Origin: an uncultured Eubacteriales bacterium
Lineage (GTDB): Bacteria; Bacillota; Clostridia; Oscillospirales; Acutalibacteraceae
DNA: 12,709 bases
Direction: 5' to 3'
Assembly (NCBI GenBank): GCA_934486895.1
Contig: CAKSQZ010000027.1
Location: 1-12,709, forward strand
The translations under genes and the position numbers were made by a program. Positions 1 through 7,981 of this stretch are shown in pieces (position 1 is the first letter of the stretch; each line of letters opens with the position of its first letter). The notes below the pieces were generated by a model. That model searched no databases. It was not told where the DNA came from and saw nothing but the letters and a program-made list of their open reading frames with translations.

Positions 1-81
1 ATTATTCTTTATTAAAATTTATTATATTAGTTTATGCCGACACGGCTTTATTATTAAAAAAAGGCGGGGGAATTTAAAAAA
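1..81. other. AT-rich intergenic leader upstream of dnaN
   Basis: This 81-base stretch before dnaN is strongly A/T-rich in its first 60 bases. It ends in a purine-rich stretch (AAGGCGGGGG at 61-70) that probably serves as the dnaN ribosome binding site, although the 11-base spacing to the ATG is long. A 4-bp GC stem (36-39 with 43-46, loop ACA) followed by TTTATTATT is too weak to call a terminator. In Firmicutes the dnaA-dnaN gap often holds the origin's unwinding region. I see no DnaA box matching TTATCCACA on either strand here, so the origin itself is not supported by this edge fragment. Confidence 0.4.
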
Positions 82-1191
82 ATGAAAATAATATGTGAAA
101 AAGATAAGATCACTCAGGCAGTATTCGGAGTATCGAGGGCAGTTGCGTCGAAAGCCGCCATGCCTGTTTTGGAAGGCGTTTATCTGAACGCTAAAGACGA
201 TCACGCGACTCTGATAGGCTATGATCTTGCCATTGCGATCCGCACAAGGATCGATGCAAAAATCGAAGAAGAAGGCGGAGTTGTCATAAATTCGAGGATC
301 TTCTGCGATTTTCTTCGCAAGGCGGACAGCGATCGGATCTCGATCGAATGCGATGAAAAAAACAATGTTGTAATGAGTGCCGGAAACACACGGTTTTCCA
401 TAGTCGGCATGAACATTTCGGAATATCCGGAAGTGCCGGAAGTATCGCTCGGAAAATCAGTCGATATTGACTATGAAATTTTCCGCAGAATGGTCGAGCA
501 GACACTGTATGCAACAGCGGTAGACGACAATAATCAGATGTTCAAAGGCATAAACTTTGAAATTTATGAAGACAGGATAAGACTTGTCGGACTGGACGGC
601 AAGCGCCTTGCGATCCGCAACGAACGGGTTAAAAACGGCAGCGAACTGACATTCATCACACCTGCCAAAACGCTCACCGAGCTGATAAGGCTCGCGGGAG
701 ATGACGCCGAGAGCGTTAATATCACGCTCGACAAACATCATGTTTCGTTCTGCACAGGCGACTTTTATGTTATATCCCGCCTTATTTACGGCGATTATAT
801 CAAATACGAAAATATAATTCCGAATGAAAAAGAAATAAGCATTGAAGTCGGAGTGAGAGATTTTATCAACGCTATCGACAGAGTATCTCTCATGATGACA
901 GACAGGGTAAAAAGTCCGATCCGCCTCGAGCTCAAGGGCGAAGAGATGAATTTCAAGTGCGTATCCGAGATCGGTGTTGCGACAGACAGCATCAGATGCG
1001 AAAACGACAGTGAAAAACCGCTGCTCATCGGCTTTAACAATAAATTCATGACAGACGCATTAAGAGCGACCGACTGCGACCGTGTGAAAATAGATTTTAT
1101 CAGCCCGATCCGTCCCATTAAGATCACCCCGATCGACGGCGATGATTTTCTGTTTTTGGTATTGCCGGTGCAGATCGCGGCGGAGATGTGA
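82..1191 (+). CDS. dnaN: DNA polymerase III beta subunit (sliding clamp)
   Basis: This encodes the 369-residue ring-forming processivity clamp. Two copies encircle DNA and tether the replicative polymerase, MutS, ligase and other partners. The length matches the family (about 365-380 aa), and three clamp domains fit at roughly residues 1-120, 130-245 and 250-369. The N-terminus (MKIICEKDKITQAV) and the C-terminal LPVQI, equivalent to the MPMRL end of the E. coli clamp that lines the partner-binding cleft, are typical. Gln replaces the usual Arg in that end, and four residues (AAEM) follow it. The ATG at 82 is chosen because it begins the conserved first strand. The gene is followed directly by an S4-domain gene and recF, the classic Firmicutes origin order. 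dnaA would be expected just upstream, outside the window. Confidence 0.97.
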   Translation: MKIICEKDKITQAVFGVSRAVASKAAMPVLEGVYLNAKDDHATLIGYDLAIAIRTRIDAKIEEEGGVVINSRIFCDFLRKADSDRISIECDEKNNVVMSAGNTRFSIVGMNISEYPEVPEVSLGKSVDIDYEIFRRMVEQTLYATAVDDNNQMFKGINFEIYEDRIRLVGLDGKRLAIRNERVKNGSELTFITPAKTLTELIRLAGDDAESVNITLDKHHVSFCTGDFYVISRLIYGDYIKYENIIPNEKEISIEVGVRDFINAIDRVSLMMTDRVKSPIRLELKGEEMNFKCVSEIGVATDSIRCENDSEKPLLIGFNNKFMTDALRATDCDRVKIDFISPIRPIKITPIDGDDFLFLVLPVQIAAEM

Positions 1192-1199
1192 GAGAATTT

Positions 1200-1403
1200 A
1201 TGAAAATTGAAGCAAACGGCGGATATATCAAGCTCGATTCTCTTTTAAAGCTTGCAGGCATCGCGATGACAGGCGGCCAGGCAAAAATGATGATACAGTC
1301 GGGCGATGTATATGTCAACGGCGAGCGGTGCTTAATGCGCGGCAAGAAGATGAGAGCCGGCGACAAAGCCCAGTTTGAAGACGAGATCGTCGAAGTGATC
1401 TGA
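1200..1403 (+). CDS. yaaA: S4-domain RNA-binding protein, YaaA family
   Basis: This is a 67-residue protein made almost entirely of one S4 RNA-binding domain (residues about 8-60: YIKLDSLLKLAG, then GGQAKMMIQSGDVYVNG and RGKKMRAGD). The S4 fold binds structured RNA, and the family's cellular role is unsettled, with ribosome-related functions suspected. The position between dnaN and recF is the conserved location of B. subtilis yaaA. I prefer the ATG at 1200, which gives the family-like start MKIEANGG and has a GAGAG at 1190-1194 five bases upstream. A GTG at 1188 overlapping the dnaN stop (GTGA) would add four residues, but its only GGAG lies two bases away. The gene is probably translationally coupled to dnaN. 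Confidence 0.88.
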   Translation: MKIEANGGYIKLDSLLKLAGIAMTGGQAKMMIQSGDVYVNGERCLMRGKKMRAGDKAQFEDEIVEVI

Positions 1404-1407
1404 AAAA

Positions 1408-2526
1408 ATGTACTTATCGGGTATAAGCTTTGAAAACTTCCGCAATTTAGAGAATGCGAGTGTTGAATTTTCAAAGGAAACAAATATAATCTTCGGGCAA
1501 AACGGCGCAGGAAAAACAAATCTTATCGAGGCTGTCTGGTGTATGACAGGCAGAAGGAGCTTTCGCGGAGTTCGGGATCTGACACTTATCAGAGCGGCAA
1601 ACGGCGAGCGGGAAAGCACTGCCGCAGTGAAAGCGGCGTTCTTTTCCGGCGGCAGACGGCAGACGGCGGAGTTATCGATCGGCGGCAAAAAGACAGCTAA
1701 ACTTAACGGGGTCGAGTGCGAGAGAGTCGGAGATCTGTCGGAATGTTTTAAAGCGGTCGTTTTTTCGCCGAGCGATCTCGAGCTTATCGATTCTTCACCT
1801 ATTGTGAGAAGAAAATGGCTCGATGAAACCATCGGCGCATTAAGACCGAAGTATGATAAAGTGCTGTCGGCATATAAAAAATGTCTGGATCAGCGCTCGG
1901 CGGTGCTGAAAAGCTATATCGACGGTGATAAAACAGCCGATATGCTGCTCGATGTTTATGATCATCGTCTTGCCGAATACGGCGAGTTTCTTATAAAGCA
2001 AAGGCAGCTGTATTTGCAGGCGGTGAGCGAGATCATACCGCCGCTTTTCGACGGGCTGACAAAAAGCAGAGAGCGGCTGACACTTGAATACGAATGTTCC
2101 TGCGGAGACGGGAGTCGGCAGGAGATACTTAAAATGCTCGAAATATCGAGAAAGAACGATATTAAATATCAATCGACGAATGTCGGCGCACACAGAGACG
2201 ATGTTTTGATAAAGATAAACGGAATGGACTGCAAAAATTTCGGCTCGCAGGGTCAAAAGCGGTCGGCGGTGCTGGCGCTGAAGCTGTGCGAAGCGCAGAT
2301 AATCAAAAACAACACCGAGGAACAGCCGATAGTTCTGCTCGACGATGTTTTGAGCGAGCTGGACGAATACAGGCGTGACTATGTTTTAAACAGAATGACA
2401 GGCGGCCAGATATTCATAACCTGCTGTGAAATGTCAACAGTCAGATTGCAGGGCAGAGGCTCGGCTTTTGAGATAGACGGCGGCAGGATCATAAATCAGA
2501 CAGAAAAAATATCAAAGGAGAGCTGA
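1408..2526 (+). CDS. recF: DNA replication and repair protein RecF
   Basis: RecF is an SMC-like ATPase that acts with RecO and RecR to load RecA at single-strand gaps and stalled forks. The 372 residues match the usual size (about 360-375). A Walker A motif, GQNGAGKT, sits at residues 30-37, followed by TNLIEAV. The ABC-type signature region SQGQKRSAVLALKL and the Walker B stretch IVLLDDVLSELD lie near the C-terminus, in the expected order. The gene starts four bases after the yaaA stop and shows only a weak ribosome site (GAAGTGATC) inside the yaaA end, which suggests coupled translation. One base separates its stop from the next start. Nothing is broken or missing. Confidence 0.96.
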   Translation: MYLSGISFENFRNLENASVEFSKETNIIFGQNGAGKTNLIEAVWCMTGRRSFRGVRDLTLIRAANGERESTAAVKAAFFSGGRRQTAELSIGGKKTAKLNGVECERVGDLSECFKAVVFSPSDLELIDSSPIVRRKWLDETIGALRPKYDKVLSAYKKCLDQRSAVLKSYIDGDKTADMLLDVYDHRLAEYGEFLIKQRQLYLQAVSEIIPPLFDGLTKSRERLTLEYECSCGDGSRQEILKMLEISRKNDIKYQSTNVGAHRDDVLIKINGMDCKNFGSQGQKRSAVLALKLCEAQIIKNNTEEQPIVLLDDVLSELDEYRRDYVLNRMTGGQIFITCCEMSTVRLQGRGSAFEIDGGRIINQTEKISKES

Positions 2527-2527
2527 A

Positions 2528-2797
2528 ATGTTTTTCTATCTCGGCGGACAAACAGTTGTTGACGACCGCGATGTTATCGGCATTTTCGATATGGATCTGA
2601 CAACGGTCAGCGCAAAAACAAGGGATTTTCTCAGCATATCGCAAAAGCGGAACATTGTGAGAGAAACCACCGACGAGCTTCCTAAATCGTTTGTTGTCTG
2701 CAACAAAGCAGGCACTATAAACGATAAGGTTTATATAACACAGTTAAATGTATCTACCCTGAAAAACAGGGCGATGAGAATAGGAGATCAGATATGA
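2528..2797 (+). CDS. remB: DUF370 regulator RemB/YaaB
   Basis: This is an 89-residue DUF370 protein that begins MFFYLGGQTVVDDRDVIGIF and continues with D-TTVSAKTRDFL, the typical start of the RemB/YaaB group. In B. subtilis RemB lies in the same recF-gyrB gap and was identified as a regulator of extracellular matrix genes together with its DNA-binding paralogue RemA. What it does here is unknown. AAAGGAG at 2514-2520 stands seven bases before the ATG, a strong ribosome binding site. The stop codon overlaps the gyrB start (ATGA at 2794-2797), so the two are probably translated together. The residues after about position 80 (MRIGDQI) match the family less clearly, and that stretch contains the gyrB ribosome site. 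Confidence 0.88.
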   Translation: MFFYLGGQTVVDDRDVIGIFDMDLTTVSAKTRDFLSISQKRNIVRETTDELPKSFVVCNKAGTINDKVYITQLNVSTLKNRAMRIGDQI

Positions 2798-4758
2798 GCG
2801 AAAACAATGAAAATGTAATGGCAACCGCTGTTGAAACGGAATACGGCGCCGACCAGATCCAGGTCCTTGAGGGACTCGAGGCGGTCAGAAAACGCCCCGG
2901 TATGTATATCGGTTCAACAGGCGAGAGAGGACTTCACCATCTGGTTTATGAGATCGTTGACAACGCCATAGATGAAGCGCTCGCAGGCTATTGCAACGAG
3001 ATCAATGTTTCGATTCTGCCGGGCAATATCATCAGAGTTGAGGATAACGGCCGAGGTATCCCTGTCGGCATTCAGGAGAAAACAGGCCTGCCGGCGGTGA
3101 CGGTCGTTTTCACGATCCTTCACGCAGGCGGCAAGTTCGGCGGCGGCGGATACAAGGTATCGGGCGGTCTGCACGGTGTCGGCTCGTCGGTCGTTAATGC
3201 GCTTTCCGATTTTTTGGAGGTCGATGTTCATTCGGGCGGCAAGGTCTATCATCAGCGCTTTGAAAAAGGTGCGGTCAAATCGGAGCTCACCGTTACCGGC
3301 GAAACAGACCACACAGGCACGGTCGTCACCTTCAAGCCCGATGAAACCATTTTCACAGACACCACCGTTTTCGACTATGCGACACTGCTCACCCGTCTCC
3401 GCGAGCAGGCTTTTCTGAACGCAGGCATCAAGATAACGCTCACCGATAAGCGCAGCTTTGAAGAGGGCAACGAATTTGAGACCGAGCGTCAGGACATTTT
3501 GCATTATGAGGGCGGTATAAAGAGCTATTGCGAATTTCTGCTTGAGAAAAAGAGAGCGGATAAGCTGATCGATGATGTTATTTATGTTTCGGCGTCCGAT
3601 AAGGATATGTTTGCCGAGATCGCCCTGCTTTACAGCACGGGATACGACACCAATATCATCTCCTTTGCAAACAATATGCACACGGTCGACGGCGGTACGC
3701 ACGAATCCGCATTCAAGACCGCGATGACAAGAGTCGTCAACAGCTATGCGAGAGAATTTAAGTTCTTAAAGGAAAAGGACAATAATTTTAAAGGCGAGGA
3801 TGTTCAGGAGGGCTTGATCGCCGTCATCAGCGTCAAGCTGACAGATGCGCAGTTTGAAAGTCAGACCAAAGCGAAGCTCGGCAACACTGCCGCAGGCACG
3901 CTTGTGAACAACGCTATCGGCAATGCGTTCAACGAATATCTCGAGGACAACCCGGCCACTGCAAAGATCATCATCAATAAGATCTCTTCTGCGGCGGCAG
4001 CGAGAGAAAAATCGCAGAAAGCGAGAGATCTTGAGCGCAGCAAGAGCGGAATTTCGAGAATAAGAATGCCCGAAAAGCTTGCCGACTGCATTTCAAAAGA
4101 CAACAGCCGCACCGAGCTTTATATTGTCGAGGGAGATTCGGCAGGCGGCTCGGCGATCAAGGGAAGAAACCCCGATTTTCAGGCTATTCTGCCGCTTTGG
4201 GGCAAGATGCTCAATGTTGAAAAGGCGAGAGTCGATAAAGTTTATAACAACGAAAAGCTGCTTCCTGTCGTTGTTGCGATAGGTGCAGGTATCGGAGATA
4301 CCTTTGAGATCGAAAAACGCAGATACGATAAGGTCATCATCATGGCGGATGCCGATGTTGACGGTTCGCACATCAGGACTCTGCTGCTCACCTTCTTCTT
4401 CCGCTATATGCCCGAGCTTATCAGCACAGGCCATGTGTATCTCGCGCAACCGCCGCTGTTTGAAGTCAGGAAGGGCAAGAGAAAGATGTATGCCTTCAAT
4501 GAAGAGGAGCGCGACCGTTATAACGCCGAGCTTGGCGGAAAAGCACTGATCCAGCGATATAAAGGTCTTGGTGAAATGGATCCCGAGCAGCTTTGGGAAA
4601 CAACAATGGATCCCGCATTCCGCACAATGCTCAGAGTTACGATGGAGGACGCCGAAAAGGCAGACGAGGTGTTCACCGTTCTGATGGGAGATCAGGTCGA
4701 GCCGAGAAGAAAGTTTATCGAGGACAACGCCGTTTATGTTAAGAATCTCGATATCTGA
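2794..4758 (+). CDS. gyrB: DNA gyrase subunit B
   Basis: This is the ATPase subunit of gyrase, the type IIA topoisomerase that introduces negative supercoils; it pairs with GyrA. Its 654 residues show the GHKL ATPase motifs EIVDNAIDEAL (catalytic Glu at about 53, Asn 57), VEDNGRGIPVG and GGLHGVGSSVVNALS, then QTKAKLGN. The TOPRIM domain has EGDSAGGSA (Glu446, Asp448) and MADADVDGSH (Asp519/521/523, metal-binding), and the C-terminus has QRYKGLGEM. There is no Gram-negative-type insertion. AGGAG at 2782-2786 lies seven bases before the ATG. In the PL-x-GK motif of the TOPRIM domain the usual Lys/Arg is Trp469; in E. coli this position (Lys447) is a quinolone-resistance site. Confidence 0.98.
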   Translation: MSENNENVMATAVETEYGADQIQVLEGLEAVRKRPGMYIGSTGERGLHHLVYEIVDNAIDEALAGYCNEINVSILPGNIIRVEDNGRGIPVGIQEKTGLPAVTVVFTILHAGGKFGGGGYKVSGGLHGVGSSVVNALSDFLEVDVHSGGKVYHQRFEKGAVKSELTVTGETDHTGTVVTFKPDETIFTDTTVFDYATLLTRLREQAFLNAGIKITLTDKRSFEEGNEFETERQDILHYEGGIKSYCEFLLEKKRADKLIDDVIYVSASDKDMFAEIALLYSTGYDTNIISFANNMHTVDGGTHESAFKTAMTRVVNSYAREFKFLKEKDNNFKGEDVQEGLIAVISVKLTDAQFESQTKAKLGNTAAGTLVNNAIGNAFNEYLEDNPATAKIIINKISSAAAAREKSQKARDLERSKSGISRIRMPEKLADCISKDNSRTELYIVEGDSAGGSAIKGRNPDFQAILPLWGKMLNVEKARVDKVYNNEKLLPVVVAIGAGIGDTFEIEKRRYDKVIIMADADVDGSHIRTLLLTFFFRYMPELISTGHVYLAQPPLFEVRKGKRKMYAFNEEERDRYNAELGGKALIQRYKGLGEMDPEQLWETTMDPAFRTMLRVTMEDAEKADEVFTVLMGDQVEPRRKFIEDNAVYVKNLDI

Positions 4759-4785
4759 TATTAAATTCCGATCGGAGGAGTTCGA

Positions 4786-5298
4786 TTGAAAAGTGAAACA
4801 TTCAGGCTTTGCAGAGATGAGGTGCGGCAGGCAATGCAGCTCACAGGCAGGCTGAAAACCAATAAAAACCGAAGGATCGGCATTTTGGTGCTGACAGTCA
4901 TCTGTATTGCGACACTTGCCGTCAATATCATAATGAAGCCGGCGGAAATTCAGAACTATGTGCTTCTTGCGGCGGTGGTCGCAGTGATCGCTATTGCGGC
5001 TTTTTCACAGATGAAAACCGAGAAAACCGCAGTCGACCGCGCTTTCGCGGGAGCCGACACCGAGATCACAGCCGAGCTTTTAAGCCCGATCGGCGGCGAT
5101 CCCGAAAGCGTTGCACGGATCCGCATAAAAGCGGGCGAGGTCGAGTGGGATATTGAAAAAAGCGATGTTTGCCGGCTTTTGCAAAACGAAAATATTTTCG
5201 CGCTCGATCTTGAAGATTCGAGAATAGTTATTCTGCCGAAGAGGGCGCTGTCCCCCGACGGGATCGACTTTATAAATTTAAATTTTTGCCTAAACTAA
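4786..5298 (+). CDS. Two-helix membrane protein with YcxB-like C-terminal domain
   Basis: This is a 170-residue protein of unknown function between gyrB and gyrA. The N-terminal 30 residues are charged. Two hydrophobic helices follow at about 31-50 (IGILVLTVICIATLAVNII) and 57-74 (NYVLLAAVVAVIAIAAF), and then a soluble C-terminal part. That part (VEWDIEKSDV at 119-128, NIFALDLEDS, ILPKRAL at 149-155, final helix-like end) resembles the YcxB-like C-terminal domain, which has a tryptophan-led strand and an (I/L)PK motif. I recognise the pattern by eye only. The start is TTG at 4786, supported by a very strong GGAGGAG at 4774-4780, five bases upstream. The first in-frame ATG would lose the N-terminus. 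It is probably co-transcribed with gyrB. Confidence 0.75.
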   Translation: MKSETFRLCRDEVRQAMQLTGRLKTNKNRRIGILVLTVICIATLAVNIIMKPAEIQNYVLLAAVVAVIAIAAFSQMKTEKTAVDRAFAGADTEITAELLSPIGGDPESVARIRIKAGEVEWDIEKSDVCRLLQNENIFALDLEDSRIVILPKRALSPDGIDFINLNFCLN

Positions 5299-5333
5299 CG
5301 CCGAATGCGGCATGAAAGGAATAAAAGCTCAAG

Positions 5334-7799
5334 ATGGAAGAAAAGATATTTCCTATTGAAATAACCGATGAGGTGCAGGACGCCTTTTTGCAATACTCGA
5401 TGTCGGTATTGCTCAGCCGTGCGCTCCCCGATGTGAGGGACGGTCTTAAACCCGTTCACCGCAGGATCCTCTACACGATGTATGAGAAAAACCTCACCCC
5501 CGATAATCCCTACCGTAAATGCGCGGACACTGTCGGTGCGGTGCTCGGTTCGTACCATCCGCACGGCGATGCTTCGGTTTACGATGCGCTCGTCCGTATG
5601 GCGCAGGATTTTTCGCTGAGATACACGCTTGTTGACGGTCACGGCAACTTCGGTTCGGTGGACGGTCATCCTGCCGCCGCATACCGATACACCGAGGCGC
5701 GAATGAGCAAGCTTGCAGTCGATATGCTCGCGGACATCGATAAAGACACTGTCGATTGGCGTCCGAACTACGACGACCGTCTTATGGAGCCTGTCACACT
5801 GCCGTCGAAATTCCCGCAGCTGCTGGTAAACGGCGCTGTCGGTATTGCTGTCGGTATGGCGACAAAGATCCCGCCGCACAACCTCGCCGAAACGATTGAT
5901 TGTATGGCGGCTATCATCGATAACCCCGATATTACCGTTTCAGAGATGAATGAGATCTTGCCCGGACCGGACTTCCCGACAGGCGGCATCATCATGGGCA
6001 GAAGCGGTATCAGAGCCGCTTATTCGACCGGCAGAGGCAGAATAGTTGTCCGCGGCAGAGCTGAAATAGAAGAAGTCAGAAATGATAAATATCAGATAAT
6101 TATCACCGAAATTCCTTATATGGTCAATAAGCGCGAGCTTATCGCTTCGATGGTCGAGCTTGTTGATAATAAGAGGATCGACGGTATCGACAATATCGTG
6201 GACTATACCAGCCGCGAGGGCATGAAGATTGTCGTTGAGCTGAAAAAAGGCGTTAATCCGCAGGTGGTGCTCAATCATCTGTACAGCTGCACTCAGCTTC
6301 AGACAACTTTCGGCGTTATCATGCTCGCCCTGGCGGACGGTAAGCCGCAGATAATGAACTTAAAGCAGATCTTCACCCACTTTATCAAGTATCAGGAAGA
6401 TGTTGTCCGCCGCAGAACCGTTTTTGATCTCGGCAAGGCAAAGGAAAGAGAGCATATTTTCGAGGGTCTTAAAACCGCTCTCGATTATATCGATGAAGTT
6501 ATTTCGATAATCCGTGCGTCAAAGTCCATTCCCGATGCGAAAGAACAGCTTATCGAGCGTTTTCCGCTCGATGATATTCAGGCGACAAAGATCGTCGAGA
6601 TGAGACTCGGTCAGCTTTCGGGCTTGGAGCGTCAGAAGATAGAGGACGAACTCGCCCGGCTCAAAGCGCTGATTATCGAGCTTGAGGGTATTCTTGCGGA
6701 CGAGAGAAAAATTCTCGAGATCGTCAAGGAAGAGGCGCTCAAGATCAGAGATAAATACGCCGACGACCGCAAAACAGAGATCTCGGCTGTTGAGGGCGAA
6801 GTTGATATTGAGGATCTCATTCCTGTTGAGGATTGCGTTCTCACACTCACCGATATGGGTTATATCAAGCGTCTTGCCGCAGATACATATCATTCGCAGA
6901 GGCGCGGCGGCAGAGGTATCAAGGGCATGGCGACCAAGGAGGAGGACACCGCTCAGCAGATGTTTATCTGCTCGACACATGACTATGTGCTGTTCTTCTC
7001 GAACCTCGGCAAGGTCTATCGTCTGAAAGCCTATGAAGTGCCTGAGGCGGGCAGGACTGCCAAGGGACTCAATATTGTAAATATTCTCCCTCTCGAAGCG
7101 GGAGAAACGATAACCGCGATGATCAAAGTCACCGATTTCGATGAAGATGATAAGTTCCTTTGCATGGTCACAAAGCAGGGCACGATCAAGCGTACAGCGC
7201 TTTCGGCTTATAAAAATGTGCGCCGCAGCGGTCTTATCGCGATCGGACTCAACGAAGGCGACGAGCTCAGATGGGTCAGACTCACAGGCGGAAACGACGA
7301 TCTTATCGTTGCGACAAAGCTCGGTATGGCGATCAGATTTAATGAAACGGACGCTCGTCCGCTCGGCAGAACGGCGCACGGCGTCAGAGCGATCTCACTG
7401 GCTGCAGGCGATGAAGTTATCGGTATGGCGGTCGTGTCGGACGGCGAGTATCTGCTCACCGTCACCGAAACAGGCTACGGCAGACTCAGCAGTCCCGATG
7501 ATTACCGTGTTCAGTCGAGAGGCGGTAAGGGCCTGACAAATTACCGTGTCGCACGGTTCGGAAATGTCGCGCAGATCACAATGATAAACACCGATGAAGA
7601 TGTTATCATGATCTCGTCGGACGGCGTTGTTATCCGTATTTCCGCAGGCGATATAAGCACCTTCGCAAGACCTGCAAAGGGCGTCAGAGTTATGCGTGTC
7701 GATGAGGGCGCAAGACTTGTAACGGTGTCGCGTGCGGCGGCTGAAACAGAGTCCGACGACGGCAATACCGACGCTGCCGCGCAGGACGAGCCGCACTGA
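5334..7799 (+). CDS. gyrA: DNA gyrase subunit A
   Basis: This is the DNA-cleaving and DNA-wrapping subunit of gyrase. Its 821 residues carry DGLKPVHRRILY (about 37-48), the winged-helix active site ending in AYRYTEARM with catalytic Tyr119, and a C-terminal beta-pinwheel with the GyrA box QRRGGRG at 522-528. The GyrA box marks gyrase rather than topoisomerase IV. In the quinolone-binding helix the E. coli Ser83 position is Ala80, followed by Ser81, with acidic Asp84 kept (YHPHGDASVYD). The protein ends in an acidic, low-complexity tail (about 800-821). AAAGGA at 5315-5320 is 13 bases before the ATG, a long spacing, but MEEKIFPIEI fits the family start. A short hairpin covers the stop codon. 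Confidence 0.98.
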   Translation: MEEKIFPIEITDEVQDAFLQYSMSVLLSRALPDVRDGLKPVHRRILYTMYEKNLTPDNPYRKCADTVGAVLGSYHPHGDASVYDALVRMAQDFSLRYTLVDGHGNFGSVDGHPAAAYRYTEARMSKLAVDMLADIDKDTVDWRPNYDDRLMEPVTLPSKFPQLLVNGAVGIAVGMATKIPPHNLAETIDCMAAIIDNPDITVSEMNEILPGPDFPTGGIIMGRSGIRAAYSTGRGRIVVRGRAEIEEVRNDKYQIIITEIPYMVNKRELIASMVELVDNKRIDGIDNIVDYTSREGMKIVVELKKGVNPQVVLNHLYSCTQLQTTFGVIMLALADGKPQIMNLKQIFTHFIKYQEDVVRRRTVFDLGKAKEREHIFEGLKTALDYIDEVISIIRASKSIPDAKEQLIERFPLDDIQATKIVEMRLGQLSGLERQKIEDELARLKALIIELEGILADERKILEIVKEEALKIRDKYADDRKTEISAVEGEVDIEDLIPVEDCVLTLTDMGYIKRLAADTYHSQRRGGRGIKGMATKEEDTAQQMFICSTHDYVLFFSNLGKVYRLKAYEVPEAGRTAKGLNIVNILPLEAGETITAMIKVTDFDEDDKFLCMVTKQGTIKRTALSAYKNVRRSGLIAIGLNEGDELRWVRLTGGNDDLIVATKLGMAIRFNETDARPLGRTAHGVRAISLAAGDEVIGMAVVSDGEYLLTVTETGYGRLSSPDDYRVQSRGGKGLTNYRVARFGNVAQITMINTDEDVIMISSDGVVIRISAGDISTFARPAKGVRVMRVDEGARLVTVSRAAAETESDDGNTDAAAQDEPH

Positions 7800-7809
7800 G
7801 TTTGTGCGG
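7791..7809 (+). other. Small hairpin straddling the gyrA stop codon
   Basis: CCGCAC (7791-7796) pairs with GTGCGG (7804-7809) around a seven-base loop that contains the TGA stop. The right arm belongs to the repeat element that begins at 7800; the left arm is the last two gyrA codons. No T-run follows, so it is a poor intrinsic terminator by itself. Confidence 0.4.
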
Positions 7810-7897
7810 TGGGAAGCCTTTTGTACCCGACATTCGGTCGAGCATTAAATGTTCATAAATATGATAGCCAACCACGGCATGGCAACCGTGCCAACGG
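7800..7897 (-). repeat. Mosaic hairpin repeat, copy 1 (reverse orientation)
   Basis: The stretch 7826-7869 is the reverse complement of 9055-9098 with 43 of 44 bases matching. The stretch 7800-7831 is the reverse complement of 9233-9264 with 30 of 32 matching. Read on the - strand the element runs: small hairpin, ATGCCG, an AT-rich core (TATCATATTTATGAAC), a CGAC/GTCG stem, GTCGGGTACAAAAGGC, CCCACCGCACAAAC. On the + strand 7876-7892 folds as GGCATGG-CAA-CCGTGCC with one G-T pair, overlapped by CCGT-GCCA-ACGG at 7886-7897. The element starts one base after the gyrA stop and ends just before the pfkA promoter. No open reading frame or known element name fits it. Confidence 0.85.
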
Positions 7898-7912
7898 GCG
7901 GTAAAATAGTTG

Positions 7913-7940
7913 TTGAATTTTTCAGATATTGTGTTATAAT
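7913..7940 (+). promoter_or_regulatory. pfkA promoter (sigma-A type, extended -10)
   Basis: TTGAAT at 7913-7918 (-35) and a perfect TATAAT at 7935-7940 (-10) are separated by 16 bases. TGT at 7932-7934 supplies the TGn extended -10 feature. Transcription would begin near 7947, giving a leader of about 35 bases before the pfkA start. The promoter lies immediately downstream of repeat copy 1, so pfkA can be expressed independently of gyrA. Confidence 0.8.
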
Positions 7941-7981
7941 AATTTTAGTCGGAGTTTTCCGAATGAGAGGAGTAGTGAAGA

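Noticed and set aside
36..50. Intrinsic terminator before dnaN (GCCG-ACA-CGGC then TTTA)
   Set aside because: A four-base-pair stem with a broken T-run is too weak to support a call.
1..81. oriC with DnaA boxes upstream of dnaN
   Set aside because: The stretch is AT-rich, but neither TTATCCACA nor its complement occurs; the origin, if adjacent, lies outside the window.
2914..3702. 262-codon - strand frame inside gyrB
   Set aside because: It is antisense to the ATPase domain of gyrB with no protein-family features; the open frame reflects codon bias of the + strand gene.
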